From Eustoma russellianum (taxonomy: Eukaryota; Streptophyta; Magnoliopsida; Gentianales; Gentianaceae): DNA of 64,000 nt. The stretch spans positions 17,736,808-17,800,807 of the forward strand of contig AP025069.1 of the NCBI GenBank assembly GCA_036186865.1, written 5' to 3'. Each line of letters starts with the position of its first letter. Positions within the stretch are counted from its first letter, which is position 1. A program made the position numbers and the translations under genes. The notes under the pieces are model-generated. The model was not told where the DNA came from, did no database searches, and was given only the letters and a program-made list of their open reading frames with translations. This document shows positions 34,672-44,829 of the stretch, piece after piece.

Positions 34672-35917
34672 CCGCCACGACGTCTCCAGCTTCCTCAACT
34701 GCAGCATCAGTCATCAAGTGCACACGCGCATTCGAGCGCTGACGTTGGTTCCTTTGCTGCTGGCCACCACGCTCACGACAATCTCTCAGAATATGTCCAG
34801 TCTTGCCACATCCAGCACAAGCAGCTCCCTTATCAGGGCAATCCCTGATTATGTGACCAGTCTTGCCGCAACCAAAGCACTTACCAGCTTGTACATAACA
34901 CTCGCCCAAATGATTCTTCTTACAATGGGGGCACGTGGGAATGGCCTGCTGCTGCTGTCCTTGATTCTCTTGATTACCTCTTTGATTACCCTGATTCTGC
35001 CCCCGGCGTTGTCCACGATTCTGATTCTGTTGTCTACCTTGCTTCCCATGAAAATTTTGCTTAGTCATTTTCCTTGCTCTCTTTTCACCAGAATTGTCCC
35101 TTCCTCTTTTCTGACCCACTGTCGCATCGCGGCGAATGATATCCTTTTCTATCCGATAGCATGCATCAACAAGCGCCTCAAAATCCGCAGAGATAACATT
35201 CACCAACCAAGTACGAATTCTTGGATTCAACCCACTCTCAAACTTTACCATCTTAGATTCCTCATCATTCATCACAGCCGGAGAAAATCTACCCAAGGCC
35301 AGAAACTTGCTCACATACTCAGACACAGTCATACCAGGCTCTTGCTTCAACATTTCAAAATCATGTCTCTTTTGCATCTTAACGGAAGGGGGAAAATAGA
35401 ACTTATTGAACTCCTGGATGAATCTTTCCCATGGAATAGGTCGGGGCAAGGGTTGCAGTTTAGCCTTCCACCACTGGTTTGCCTCACCAAGGAGGAAGGG
35501 TCTCACAGCTTGGGTTTTCATATGGTCGGGGGCTCCATTCAATTCAAAGCAGTTCTCTACCTCATCTAACCACTTTTCAGCCATATCAGGGTCAGACTTG
35601 CCTTCAAAAGGTGGTACATTCGCTCGCTTAAGCTTCTCAAAGTAATACTGCGCATCTCTTATTGGTTCATAAGGGGGAGGAGGGGCAACTTGTTGAATCA
35701 TTCCTTGACCAATCTGTGTTACAGTCTGACAGAATGCTTGGAAATCTGGAATAAGAAGTGGTACTTGCGGAAGAGGGTTTCCTTGAACTGGTGGGGGATT
35801 CTCATTTTGCGGTGGAGGAGGAGGCGGAGGAACTGGATCTTGAGGTTGTGGAGGGTTTGGTTCAGGTGCATGGGTAGCATCTCTGCGAGGCCTACCACGA
35901 CCGCGAGTCCGAACCAT
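34661..35917 (-). CDS. gag: Gypsy D gag (418 aa, intact)
   Basis: Uninterrupted frame from ATG 35917 to the stop at 34661. A basic N-terminus (MVRTRGRGRPRRD) and a Pro/Gln-rich stretch to about residue 60 come first. The retrotransposon gag core follows with WLDEVENCFELNGAPDHMK, PFLLGEANQWWK, WERFIQEFNKFYFPP and MTVSEYVSKFLALGRFSP, then a long basic Gln/Asn-rich linker. Two canonical CX2CX4HX4C zinc knuckles follow (CFGCGKTGHIIRDC, CAGCGKTGHILRDC) after a variant CPHCKKNHLGEC. It would form the particle shell and bind element RNA. The last codons and the stop lie inside the putative 75-nt intron, so this is what unspliced RNA would make. Confidence 0.95.
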   Translation of the reverse strand: MVRTRGRGRPRRDATHAPEPNPPQPQDPVPPPPPPPQNENPPPVQGNPLPQVPLLIPDFQAFCQTVTQIGQGMIQQVAPPPPYEPIRDAQYYFEKLKRANVPPFEGKSDPDMAEKWLDEVENCFELNGAPDHMKTQAVRPFLLGEANQWWKAKLQPLPRPIPWERFIQEFNKFYFPPSVKMQKRHDFEMLKQEPGMTVSEYVSKFLALGRFSPAVMNDEESKMVKFESGLNPRIRTWLVNVISADFEALVDACYRIEKDIIRRDATVGQKRGRDNSGEKRARKMTKQNFHGKQGRQQNQNRGQRRGQNQGNQRGNQENQGQQQQAIPTCPHCKKNHLGECYVQAGKCFGCGKTGHIIRDCPDKGAACAGCGKTGHILRDCRERGGQQQRNQRQRSNARVHLMTDAAVEEAGDVVAGMI

Positions 35918-36187
35918 CTGTATACGGAGCAGAAAGATATATATTTATATAAATTGAAATAACTGACTGAATTTAGACATGCTTGGAAAAGAATTTTCAA
36001 AGCAGGAAAAGAGATAATGTATATATGGCATGTCAAGCTGGCGGGTCAACTAGGGCCCTATTTCCAGTCTAAGTTGTCTAAGTTAAGGTTACCTCTCTTC
36101 TAAGATCATGACTTAAGTCTAAGATCAATTCTTAGATTTCTAAGATCGTAACTTAGCTTCTATGTTCTGCCCGAATCTAGAGCCTGG
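35918..36187 (-). other. Untranslated leader of D
   Basis: 270 bp between PBS and gag. The part next to the PBS (36060-36170) contains, on the minus strand, repeats of the type AAGTTANGATCTTAGAA, the leader motif shared with the other gypsy elements. No upstream ORF of note. Confidence 0.7.
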
Positions 36188-36199
36188 GCTCTGATACCA
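36188..36199 (-). other. Primer-binding site of D
   Basis: GCTCTGATACCA, complement of TGGTATCAGAGC, two bases from the 5' LTR. Perfect initiator tRNA-Met match. Confidence 0.95.
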
Positions 36200-36201
36200 C
36201 C

Positions 36202-39200
36202 TGTAGCGCCCCGTACTCGGCTACCCTCGTACGGTGCGCCCGCCGTACTTTCCCTTCCGGAAAAATACAAAGCGTCGATACTTAACTCGTAAAATCCATG
36301 AACAAACATGAATTACAAAGTCGCGATCTTAACAGGTTGATAAAATACGGCAGAATTTGAACCTTAATCCGAAAGCGTCAAATCGCGAATACATAGCAAA
36401 ATTATACAAACTGATCCGATAGTAACTAGTCCATGAAATTAGACCAACATAACCCGAAGGAGAAACAGAAATAGCTATGTCCCATACATCCCAAAGGTTC
36501 ATCAAAAATTTCCTTCTTCATTTCCTTATCAGCGGCGTCAATAGCCTAAGGGTATGGCACTCGGGGCTCATCCTCAATCCACTCGACTTCCTTTCCTGGC
36601 TCTGGGGAAAAATAAATGGGTGAGCGACAACTCGCCAGCAAGTATACAATAACTCCATGCAATAAAGAGAAAATGGCATACAAGAATCAAACCCCAAATC
36701 CTTAAGTTAAATCATACCTGACAACACCTTTTCGGAACATCATACTTAAAGTCATCTCAACACTGAGTCAAAGTCTGAATGTCATCACTTAATTTAGATG
36801 CTACGTACTATAGTTAACTTCTTATTTTCATGAATGAACGTCATGCATACTGTGTATGAAAATGTGAATGCAATGAGATTTCAATGAAAAACATGCTCAT
36901 AAAATACTTGTTCTTTCTTTCTTTCTTTCAAATCGTAATCATCATAAAACGAGAAGGAGTGTCAGCCTATTATACCGGGCATGACTCGGTTCTTATAACA
37001 TGTTCACGTTCAGGTCTATTATACCGGACCTGTACGGTTCTTATGGCTCGTCAGACCTATTATACCGGGTCTGGATCGGTTCTTATAATCATGATCATCT
37101 TCAGACCTATTATACCGGGCCTGGGTCGGTTCTTATAATCTTCAGATCAATTCACCCCGGATCTGTGAGCGGGTTAAGCTGGCCAGAAGGGACGGAATTC
37201 TTTCAAAACTTTATGTAAAACATCACCAAAATCATGGGCGTGAAACATATGAGCATGCCAATGCAAATGCATGAGATGCAACATGATATAAGACACTTGT
37301 GATATCACACACAACTTTCTGCATGAGCTGGAAAAATTCAGCAATATGTCCTGTATGGTCCGGCCTTAAAATCAATCTTTTGAGCCCATTTTCCAGAAAT
37401 TAAAAACATGGACATGCACCATATGATCTTGACTATATTCTGTACAAATTTCATGAACTCTTGACAAGTGTAAGTGCCTCTATAAAAATTAACTCCCAAC
37501 ATGGGTGCAACAGAAATTCTGCGGTACCCTTGACTCCATTCCTTACCTTGTCTCTTTCCATAGACTCATTATGGGGCTCACTTAGTACCTGGAAATCTTC
37601 CCTGTTTCCTCTACGAATAATATTCAGATACCCATTCACCAAAACAAGTCAAAATAAGTATGATACAATTCATATAAGCACATAGGGTCAATCTGTCCTG
37701 TTTTTCCAGAATATTACACCAACTTCCCCTCAATAGTTTACCATCAAGATCAATAGAGAAAGATCAATTTCTTTACATGGAAACTTAGCTCTATGTCTTA
37801 CGTGCTTCCTGTAAAAATTTCAGGTCAATCCAAGATGTTTAAGATACTTAAATAATTTTTCTTCCTAAAGTGGTACGTCCAGAAACTGTTTTGACCCACT
37901 GGTACTAAAATTTTATTTCTGACCAATCCACAAATGATTTTCCAGAAATTCCAAAGCCACAATAAACTAGACATAATAAGCTATGACCACACCAAAAATA
38001 AGCTCAATCCAACGGTTACAAGGTCCTTAACTATGTCCAGTCAATTAGGCATACAATCTGTCCAGAATTCTGTTTTCAGTCAACATGCATAGAAACATCT
38101 TTTCTTCCCTAATTTTTGTTCTTTAGCCTATAGTCCAAGTTAATGACCATTCAATAGACTTAATAAGACTCTCCTATACAATTTCAAGTCTCCTCTTTAA
38201 CATGCAAAAGTCATTCACATGAGCTATTCATTCTCCCACAAAACAGTCCCCTAATTTAACAATTTCAAAACATAAAGAGTAGCAACTTAGACATATTTTC
38301 ACTAAAGTCATAACCTAGTCTTCTAGACATTCATGCATGCACATTTTCACATATATTACAAGGAATTAAAGTATACTTGCCTCTTCAACTAAAGCTTTTG
38401 CCTTTGTTTGGTTAGGAAGTGAGATGTGGTGAGATCCTTCACCCTTTTCACCTTGAGTACACGGTTTTGAGGGAGTGAAGTAAAAAGGTTAGTTCTTTAT
38501 TCAAATGGAAGAACTAGGTCATCTTTAAAGTTAGAGCATCTTACCAAATAGTCTTGAAATGGAGGTTCAAGCACCTCAATGTATCTCCTCCTAAGAAAGT
38601 TGGTAGCCTTCCCCTATCTCCACCTTGAACCCACGGTTTTAGCATAAAACAAGAGAATGCATGTGAGTTTCATTCTCTTAAAAGTGAGAATTCTCTTAAG
38701 GAGATTAGGAACAACACTTACCTAGATGTCTCCTTGAGGTCTTGAAGTGAACTTGAAGTCCTAGCCCTCAAGATGGTAGGGACCGAAATCTCTTGATGAG
38801 GAAAGGTGGAGATTTTGCTAAGTGTTCTTGGTCTTGCAATATGAGAGAGATGCTTCTAGAATGAGTTGAATTGAGCTATGTTTGGAGGCTTAGGGGGGAC
38901 GGTTTCTTTGGAGGGAATTGGGGAGATTAGGGCTTCCTTGTAACTTAACCAAGGTTAATCTAGCTTAACCTTGATTACTTTGCTCAACCATAGTTACTTT
39001 TTGCTTTAACCAAGGTTACTTTAGTTTACCATGGTTACATCAACCTTGGTTAGAGAATAGTAATCATGTAAACATTTAAAATTCCTCCATGCCTAGACAA
39101 GAAGGTGTCGGCCTTGGTTGGGGTCTTTATGACCTCAACCACACTACTTTTTCCTTAATTGAGGTGTCTTAACTAGTTCCTTAAGTGCATGTATCATTTT

Positions 39201-39633
39201 TATTTCTATTTATTCTTTGTCTAGTAATTACTTATCTTATTATCTTAACCAATAAAATTGGCTAGAAATTCCTAGAGCCTCCATGTATAGGCCGAATTTA
39301 GGCTTCTTGGCCAATTGGTATTTCTTGTAACTTTAGTTCATGTAATATATTGTTTCACCTATTTTATTGTATTCTAGAATTAGCATATGTATGCATACAT
39401 ATCACACATACACGTGCACACATATATGTTAATATGTATGGCCCATGTAACCCTATCTCTCATGTGCTACTCTCTTAAAGTTTCCCTTATTTAATTTGGG
39501 CTTGGTATCACCTTAATAAGAATTAAGTAAAGAGACTTAAAAGAACTTAAGTAACATGCGCTAAAAGAAATTTCCGTTTTCATTCCGTCTCATATCCATA
39601 GTTTTTCACTTACATGATCATGTGGGTACAACA
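36202..39633 (-). repeat. 5' LTR of gypsy D (3,432 bp)
   Basis: Partner of 27692-31121; only 8 substitutions and 4 one-base indels seen by eye. It drives the element transcript on the minus strand. It ends ..GGGTACAACA and is followed by the second GATGG. Confidence 0.95.
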
Positions 39634-39638
39634 GATGG
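39634..39638. other. Right target-site duplication of D (GATGG)
   Basis: Second copy of GATGG, in the gag/protease region of copia C. Confidence 0.95.
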
Positions 39639-40683
39639 CATCAAGCTTTGACTGAATTGGTACCTTAGAAGGTCCAGTCACACCATTGCTTGAAGCAGCA
39701 GAATGAGGGCCTCTCCAGTTTCCCAAGTTTGAAGCCTGAGACCTAAAAGGTTCAGGATTCCTCCATTGCTCATTGAATCTAGGAGGAGGCCTTCTATGCT
39801 TGGCATAACACCTATCCTCAGAGTGTCCAAATTTCTTATGGAACTTGCGCGTTGGCTTGGATTCAAAATTTCTTTTGTCAAACTGGCTTGGAGGCATATA
39901 CCTCCTGGTGACAGCATTGGTATCAACATTGTCTAACTGTGCAGGCTTGGGGTTTGATAATGCAATAGAAGACCCTTCAGTGGAGGAGGCGGAGCTTATC
40001 ATAAGTGTTATCCTGCTCTCCTCCTGTCTAATTTCAAAAAATACAGCATTGATAGATGGAAGAGGCTTAGTGCCAAGAATCCTTCCTCGTACATCATCAA
40101 ATTCATTGTTTAAGGGAATTTGAATATTCTCCTCGTCTTAGTGATGCCTTTGTACATCTTGTCAGCCTCTTGATTAGGCCATTTGTGAGTGTCATGAACA
40201 TCAATCTGTTGCCAGACTTGCTTCAGCTGGCCAAAGTATACATTAAGAGTGGAATCCCCTTGTTTGATGTCATGCAGCATGACATCAAGTTCATAGAATT
40301 CAGAGATATTGTCTACTTTGGAATACATCTCCTGAGCTGCTACCCATATTTTAGAGGCAGAATCATAAATAATAAATTTGCTGCTTATTTCAGTGGTCAT
40401 AGACCCCAATCAACCATGACATAATTATGGCATTCTCAGTGTTCCAGATTTGGAACTAAAAATCCGTCTCAGCAGGAATCTCAGCATTAGGCTTGAGGTA
40501 TTCTTCCTTCCCATTGCCCGTAATGAACATTTTTACAGCTCTAGACCATACCAAATAATTACAACCATTGATCTTATGATTAATTATAGTGACAGGAGTT
40601 GCATCAATGGTGCTTGGATTGGAGTTAACTCCAGATAAGAATATCTGATCAAATAATAAGAGCGGGTGCAGATAACACAGCAC
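39639..40683 (-). pseudogene. Copia C gag
   Basis: Minus strand. The start region (40456-40683) has TIINHKINGCNYLVWSRAVK and ITGNGKEEYLK. 40110-40409 has SKIWVAAQEMYSKVDNIS, MLHDIKQGDSTLNVYFGQLK and DTHKWPNQEADKMYKG. 39639-40002 has RRYMPPSQFDKRN and a zinc-knuckle region HKKFGHSEDRCYAKH, in which the first Cys is replaced by His, so the CX2C pair is damaged. Frame changes at about 40440 and 40110. About 80% like copia B gag by eye. The C-terminus is cut by gypsy D. Confidence 0.85.
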
Positions 40684-40784
40684 ACTTTTAGAATTTCAGA
40701 AGAAACAGACGAATGCTTAAGAAGAAGCTGATGCACAATAAGAATTTCAAAATTTTTTGATCCTAAGAACCAATTGAGTCATTG

Positions 40785-40796
40785 GCTCTAATACCA
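40785..40796 (-). other. Primer-binding site of copia C
   Basis: GCTCTAATACCA, identical to the PBS of copia B, adjacent to the LTR at 40797. Confidence 0.85.
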
Positions 40797-41202
40797 TATA
40801 GTAAAATTCACTCACTTAACACACAAAAACCTGCTCACAAATGGAAACAATGCTTGTTGTATTCAAATGAAGAGGAGGGGGAATATATACACAAGTTGCA
40901 ACGGCTAGACTGTTCCTGGACAGTGACAACCTCTAACGGCTAGTTGGCCATGCAAAATGAATGCGCTAATCTCCTAATTAACCATCAAACTATTGATCAT
41001 CCTCTAGAACAATATTTAAAATATACAACTACATAATTACAACTTAAATAGATACAAAGAGTAGGGAGAACTTGGGCCCCAATAAGGTGTTTCACGTAAT
41101 TGACAAATTGTTCGATGAAATGCATCAAAGTACTTCTGCCTTGGAAAGTTTTTGCATTATGCTTCTGAGATGTCTTTAATGTATTTTCCTTCTATTCCAA
41201 CA
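40797..41202 (-). repeat. 5' LTR of copia C (406 bp)
   Basis: Starts TATAGTAAAATTCACTC and ends CTATTCCAACA; aligned end to end with 24023-24422 at about 90% by eye. Confidence 0.85.
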
Positions 41203-41265
41203 ACATGTACATTCTGTGGCTTGGCATGGTCTGTACATTCTTTAAATGTAGTTTGTATTCCAAAA
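41203..41265 (-). repeat. 5' LTR of copia B, last 63 bp
   Basis: ACATGTACATTCTGTGGCTT to TGTATTCCAAAA continues LTR B exactly where 24022 stopped (compare 7741-7800). The next five bases, ATAAT, are B's target duplication. Confidence 0.85.
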
Positions 41266-41372
41266 ATAATGAATCGCGAGGTCATAATCCTTAATGAACT
41301 CCAACCATCTTCGCTGCCTCATGTTCAATTTTTTTCTGAGTGAACAGTATTTGAAACTCTTGTGGTCTGTAT
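41266..41372 (-). pseudogene. Gypsy A RNase H, rejoined fragment
   Basis: On the minus strand: TDHKSFKYCSLRKKLNMRQR, RWLEFIKDYDLAIHY, which runs straight into the HPGKANKVADAL at 7326 once copia B is removed. Compare D at about 32760-32860. It is cut at 41373 by SIRE LTR O; the rest of A (RT, protease, gag, 5' LTR) is not in the window. Confidence 0.85.
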
Positions 41373-41774
41373 TGTCGAGAAACCGGAGTTTGAATGACTT
41401 GAAAATACATGATTTAAATGTTACATGCTTTAGAAATTCATGATTTAAGTGCTACAGGACATGCATACAGGATAAATATGCTTTATATGCTTATATATAT
41501 TATTGTTGTACTAACGTGCCATGAAGTGTTAAGGCTTAAATCATATGGCAAACGTTTGTTGTGTTTATACTATTTTCAGGTTCCATGTTAAATGAACTAA
41601 ACTAGTTCATTTAATGAAGTGCTTAAGGAGATGAACTAAACTAGTTCATTAAATGAAGTACTTAAGGAGACATACTTGAAAATGCCTATATGCCGATTTG
41701 ACAACAAATTTGAAATGGAAAGTTCTACTCCATATTACATATACACACACGAGGTTGCATACACACACAGAGAC

Positions 41775-41827
<53 letters not shown>

Positions 41828-41831
41828 ACAT
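41373..41831 (+). repeat. SIRE-like LTR O, left part
   Basis: Starts TGTCGAGAAACCGGAGTTTG and follows the first 300 bp of LTR F in order: TATGGCAAACGTTTG, TATACTATTTTCAGGT, and a doubled AACTAAACTAGTTCATT block. It is interrupted at 41831 by LINE P and continues at 50205 (H). Confidence 0.78.
41777..41820. repeat. (AT)n microsatellite next to LINE P
   Basis: About 22 AT dinucleotides directly left of the LINE boundary. It could be part of LTR O, or the tail of a small minus-strand LINE stub. Confidence 0.9.
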
Positions 41832-41849
41832 TTTTGATTAAAAGGAAAG

Positions 41850-41885
41850 CCTCACTTATGGCGGAGGAAAACCATATTACATCAG
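41850..41885. repeat. Inverted copy of LINE 3' terminus at LINE 5' end
   Basis: The 36 bp from CCTCACTTATGGCGGAGGAA onward, read as complement, match 50149-50185 at about 86%: both give (C/T)TGATGTAAT, then TTCCTCCGCCA, then AAGTGAGG. The two ends of LINE P are therefore inverted repeats. Confidence 0.75.
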
Positions 41886-41980
41886 TTCAGAGTAAGCGAA
41901 AAAATGAAATAACGAACGGGAACACAACGATGACGACTCTCTGGCGAATCCTTCAACGATCGGCAGCGGTAGCATCATGA

Positions 41981-43352
41981 TTGCTGGCAAACAGACATTC
42001 TTCTTTCTCTTTTTCCTTAATCGCACCTTTGCCTTCGATAGTCAACTTAGTCCTATTTATTTTCCAGCGTCTTTTTTCTGCGGCGGTGGCACACAACGAA
42101 TTTCTCAGCGCCATGTATCCGCGGAAGTCCTATGCGTTGTTACTCAAGCCCATTGCACCAGCAATCACCCCTCGCGAGATAAGTAGATTCAAAAGGGTTC
42201 CAGCCATCAAATTGACTCGGGAGGAGGTAACAATATTGGCTGAATCTTTCAAATACTACTTGGTTGGCACTTTTTGGTATGGTCGTCCAAAACTTGATGA
42301 TATAAGTAGATGCTTTGATCGTATTGGCTTTCTGGCATCGATAAAAATCACACTGCTTGATTCGACGCATATACTGATGCAATTTGATGCAGAAGCTGAC
42401 TATTACAGATGCTTTTCACGTCGTACATGGACGATATTAGGTTATCATATGCGTGTTACCAAATGGACCTATGATTACGACCCAAAGATTGATATGCCTA
42501 TTGTGCATGTATGGGTATCATTCCCAGGACTCCCTATATATCTTCATAAGTTAGAGGCTTTATTTGAAATCGCAAGAATGATTGGTGCACCACTGAAGGC
42601 TGATTCTGCGACCATGCAATTGTTGCGTCCGTCTGTTGCTCGTATTTGCATAGAGATTAAATATTCATAGTGATGATTATTCTTTTTTTCAATCGGTTGA
42701 GTATGAGAATCTGCCTACATATTGTGCAACTTGCCAACTACTAGGACATTCGACATCCTTTTGCAAAAGGGAACATCACGGAGATTTACCACCTTTGCAA
42801 CAAACTACTGATGTCACGGTACTTCCAACACATCCGAAATCGACTACACCCTCAGACGTTCAGCCGGAGACTAAGAATATGGCTGAACGAGCTCTAGACG
42901 TCCCTGAGGAAACAGAGCCGACAACTCCAGCTGTCAACTAGGATGATACATCAGGATCACATCCGCTAAGCATTGAGGAGATATCCAATACGCAAGATTT
43001 AGCCCGTCTGCATTGTTCTTCTACGACAACAGTGCCTCCCATTATTGAGGAAGCAGACCCTGCGCTGAAGCACTTTTCTAACTCAGAATTGCATGATGAC
43101 ACACAGGTTGACTCAGTAGAATTTGTTCTGCAGTGTTAGAGGTGGCTAGGGTCCTTTCTGCTACGCCACTGTCGGAGGATGGCGGCCCAAACATCACACA
43201 CCCAGATGTCTCAACAGCGGTCGACAACTTATTGAAGATTCATACTAGACGGCCACGTCGTAAGAAAGGTGACATACCTGCGGTGCCACCGTCTTCTGTT
43301 GTGACCCGTGCTGCAATATTGCGGTCTATAGCTACTACCTCTGACCTTTCTC
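41981..43352 (+). pseudogene. LINE P ORF1 (nucleic-acid binding)
   Basis: ORF1 of plant L1 elements binds element RNA. The first frame (41981-42670) carries a DUF4283-type region: FKYYLVGTFWYGRPKLDDIS, HILMQFDAEADYYRCF, WTYDYDPKID, VHVWVSFPGLPIYLHKLEAL. It is stopped at 42668 by a one-base frameshift. The next frame carries the CX2CX4HX4C knuckle (YCATCQLLGHSTSFCKREH, about 42715-42772) and a Pro/Thr-rich tail to about 43350, itself with a stop near 42940. The start may lie further in than the first ATG, near the AHNEFLSAMYPRKSY segment, where the family's conserved part begins. Broken copy. Confidence 0.8.
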
Positions 43353-44829
43353 AATGAAAGTCCTGCTTTAGAATGTGCGAGGTATCAATACCTCTCTCAC
43401 ATGCATTCTTTCACTAAATCGTCAATATAGGTTACATTTGTTGGTTCTTATTGAACCCAAGCTTCGGATTACTCGTTTGAAACAATTTCGACTACAGCTA
43501 GGGTTTTCTCATGCATGTTCTTCTTACGATGCTAATATCTGGGTTTTCTAGCTTGAGTCTTTTATGGAGATACTGGATACTCGACAGGGTATACAAAACA
43601 TGTCGCTGCATTTTTGTTGGTTAGCTAGTAGACAAGAGTTTTGGTTTACTGCGGTTTATGGCCGTCACACAGTGGCTGCACAAAAGCCACTGTGGAAGGA
43701 TATGTTGTTGTTTCGAGAGGGACAACACAGCCATGGTTAATAGGTGGGGACTTTAATACTTTTCTTTCCCTTGATGAGCATAAGGGGCTATCTAAGCCAG
43801 CATTACGAACGCTATCTGATTTTAAACATTTTGTGGAATTAAGTGCATTGATCGATTTACCCTTTGAAGGATCATGTTTTACTTGGTCGGACGGGCGTGG
43901 CCTGGGCAAAGTTTGGCATAGACTAGATCGGTTCTTGTGCACAACCGGATTTACAGATTTGTTTGATACTAGCTATGTCCAGCACTTACACTGAGCAAGT
44001 TCTGATCACTCGCCCTTGCTTCTACTTTTCCAGTCGGAAAGTCCTTGGGGGCCAGCGTCCTTTTGATACCTTCAAGCTTGGCTTACACATGCTGATTTTG
44101 ATTGCTATGTTCGAACCCATTAGAGAACATATCCAACGGTGGGCGAAATGTATGGGTTTTACGATAAGCTGCGCCGGCTTAAAGCTGATTTGCGTACATG
44201 GAATCGCTGTGTCTTTGGCAATATTTTTATTGATTACCATTTGGCTAAAGCTCGGCTACTGACATTGCAACACCGAGCAAATATTTTCTGGAAACAGAAA
44301 GCTAATATCAAATGACTTAAGAAAAGAGATGCCAATACTGCTTATTTTTGTCAAACAGATAAGACAAGGAGACAACGTCAAGCAATATTCAATATTAATC
44401 AGCTAGATGGAACAACATGAACTGATGACCAGTCCATTGAAGCTGAAGCCGCCCAATTTTTTGAACACTTGTTCACCGAGGAGATGACTTCTGATCATGG
44501 CACTATATTGCAGCATATCCCTCACATTTTGACGGATTCTAACAATGAGCAGTTATTAGTCAAACCATAGGCGGATGAGGTGAGGATAGCGGTATGGAAG
44601 CTAAGTCCGTCTAGTTCGTCAGGGCCAGGTGGCTTCCCTGGCTCATTTTATGGGCAATTTTGGGAGGTGATCCATTTAAATGTGTTACTGGCGGTGCAGG
44701 AATTCTTCCTGGGAATTCACATGCCCAAGGTTATGGCAGCATCTTTAATATGCTTGATGCCTAAGGTCCCCAATCCAAATACTTTTATGGATTTTCGTCC
44801 TATTTGATTGACAAATTTTTTGTCCAAGG
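43353..44829 (+). pseudogene. LINE P ORF2, endonuclease and start of RT
   Basis: Begins at ATG 43353; the usual WNVRG opening of the APE-like endonuclease has its Trp codon changed to a stop. The endonuclease core at 43641-43994 shows WLIGGDFNTF, CFTWSDGRG and WHRLDRFL, then a shifted SSDHSPLL. These are the catalytic GDFN and SDH motifs that nick target DNA. 43963-44560 is degenerate linker. RT begins at 44580 with KLSPSSSSGPGGFPGSFYG, ICLMPKVPNPNTFMDFRPI and is cut at 44829 by solo LTR G. Multiple stops; inactive. Confidence 0.83.

Larger units (their letters stand above)
27692..39633 (-). mobile_element. Gypsy/Tekay-like element D, complete and young
   Basis: Full structure in 11,942 bp: TSD GATGG at 27687-27691 and 39634-39638, LTRs 27692-31121 and 36202-39633 with TG...CA ends, PBS, polypurine tract, and gag-PR-RT-RH-INT-chromodomain in gypsy order. 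Chromodomain, long LTRs and a 5.1-kb interior point to the Del/Tekay lineage of chromoviruses. By eye the LTRs differ by 8 substitutions and 4 single-base indels (about 0.23%), so insertion is very recent. Pol is interrupted by two intron-like segments and three single-base frameshifts. It is the innermost layer of the nest. Confidence 0.95.
24023..41202 (-). mobile_element. Copia element C, inserted in B's 5' LTR
   Basis: Minus-oriented copia element of the same family as B. It is 17.2 kb now, but about 5.2 kb without the gypsy D insertion. LTRs are 24023-24422 and 40797-41202 and differ by roughly 10% by eye. The PBS is at 40785-40796. The target duplication is short or decayed: ACAT is shared at the two sides with one or two bases of ambiguity. 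Gag, protease, integrase, RT and RNase H are all detectable but broken by frameshifts. Gypsy D lies between gag and protease. Confidence 0.85.
7327..41265 (-). mobile_element. Copia element B, nested insertion in gypsy A
   Basis: A short-LTR copia element in minus orientation, inserted into A's RNase H. The target site ATAAT is duplicated at 7322-7326 and 41266-41270; removing B joins A's reading frame through the conserved HPG box. In order on the plus strand: 3' LTR (7327-7800), RNase H/RT/integrase end (7801-9939), SIRE and gypsy debris (9940-19406), gag end (19407-20036), solo LTR F, gag start (23089-23507), PBS, then the 5' LTR, itself split by element C. Protease and most of integrase are missing, so B is non-functional. 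Its two LTRs differ by roughly 10% by eye, so B is much older than D. Confidence 0.85.

Noticed and set aside
34718..35569. 283-codon plus-strand ORF opposite D gag
   Set aside because: Shadow of the conserved gag on the other strand; hydrophobic low-complexity reading with no family match that I recognise.
28459..37150. Possible CRISPR-like array from regularly spaced CCTATTATACCGG units
   Set aside because: The units and spacers are both related and the array lies in both LTRs of a plant gypsy element; it is a minisatellite.
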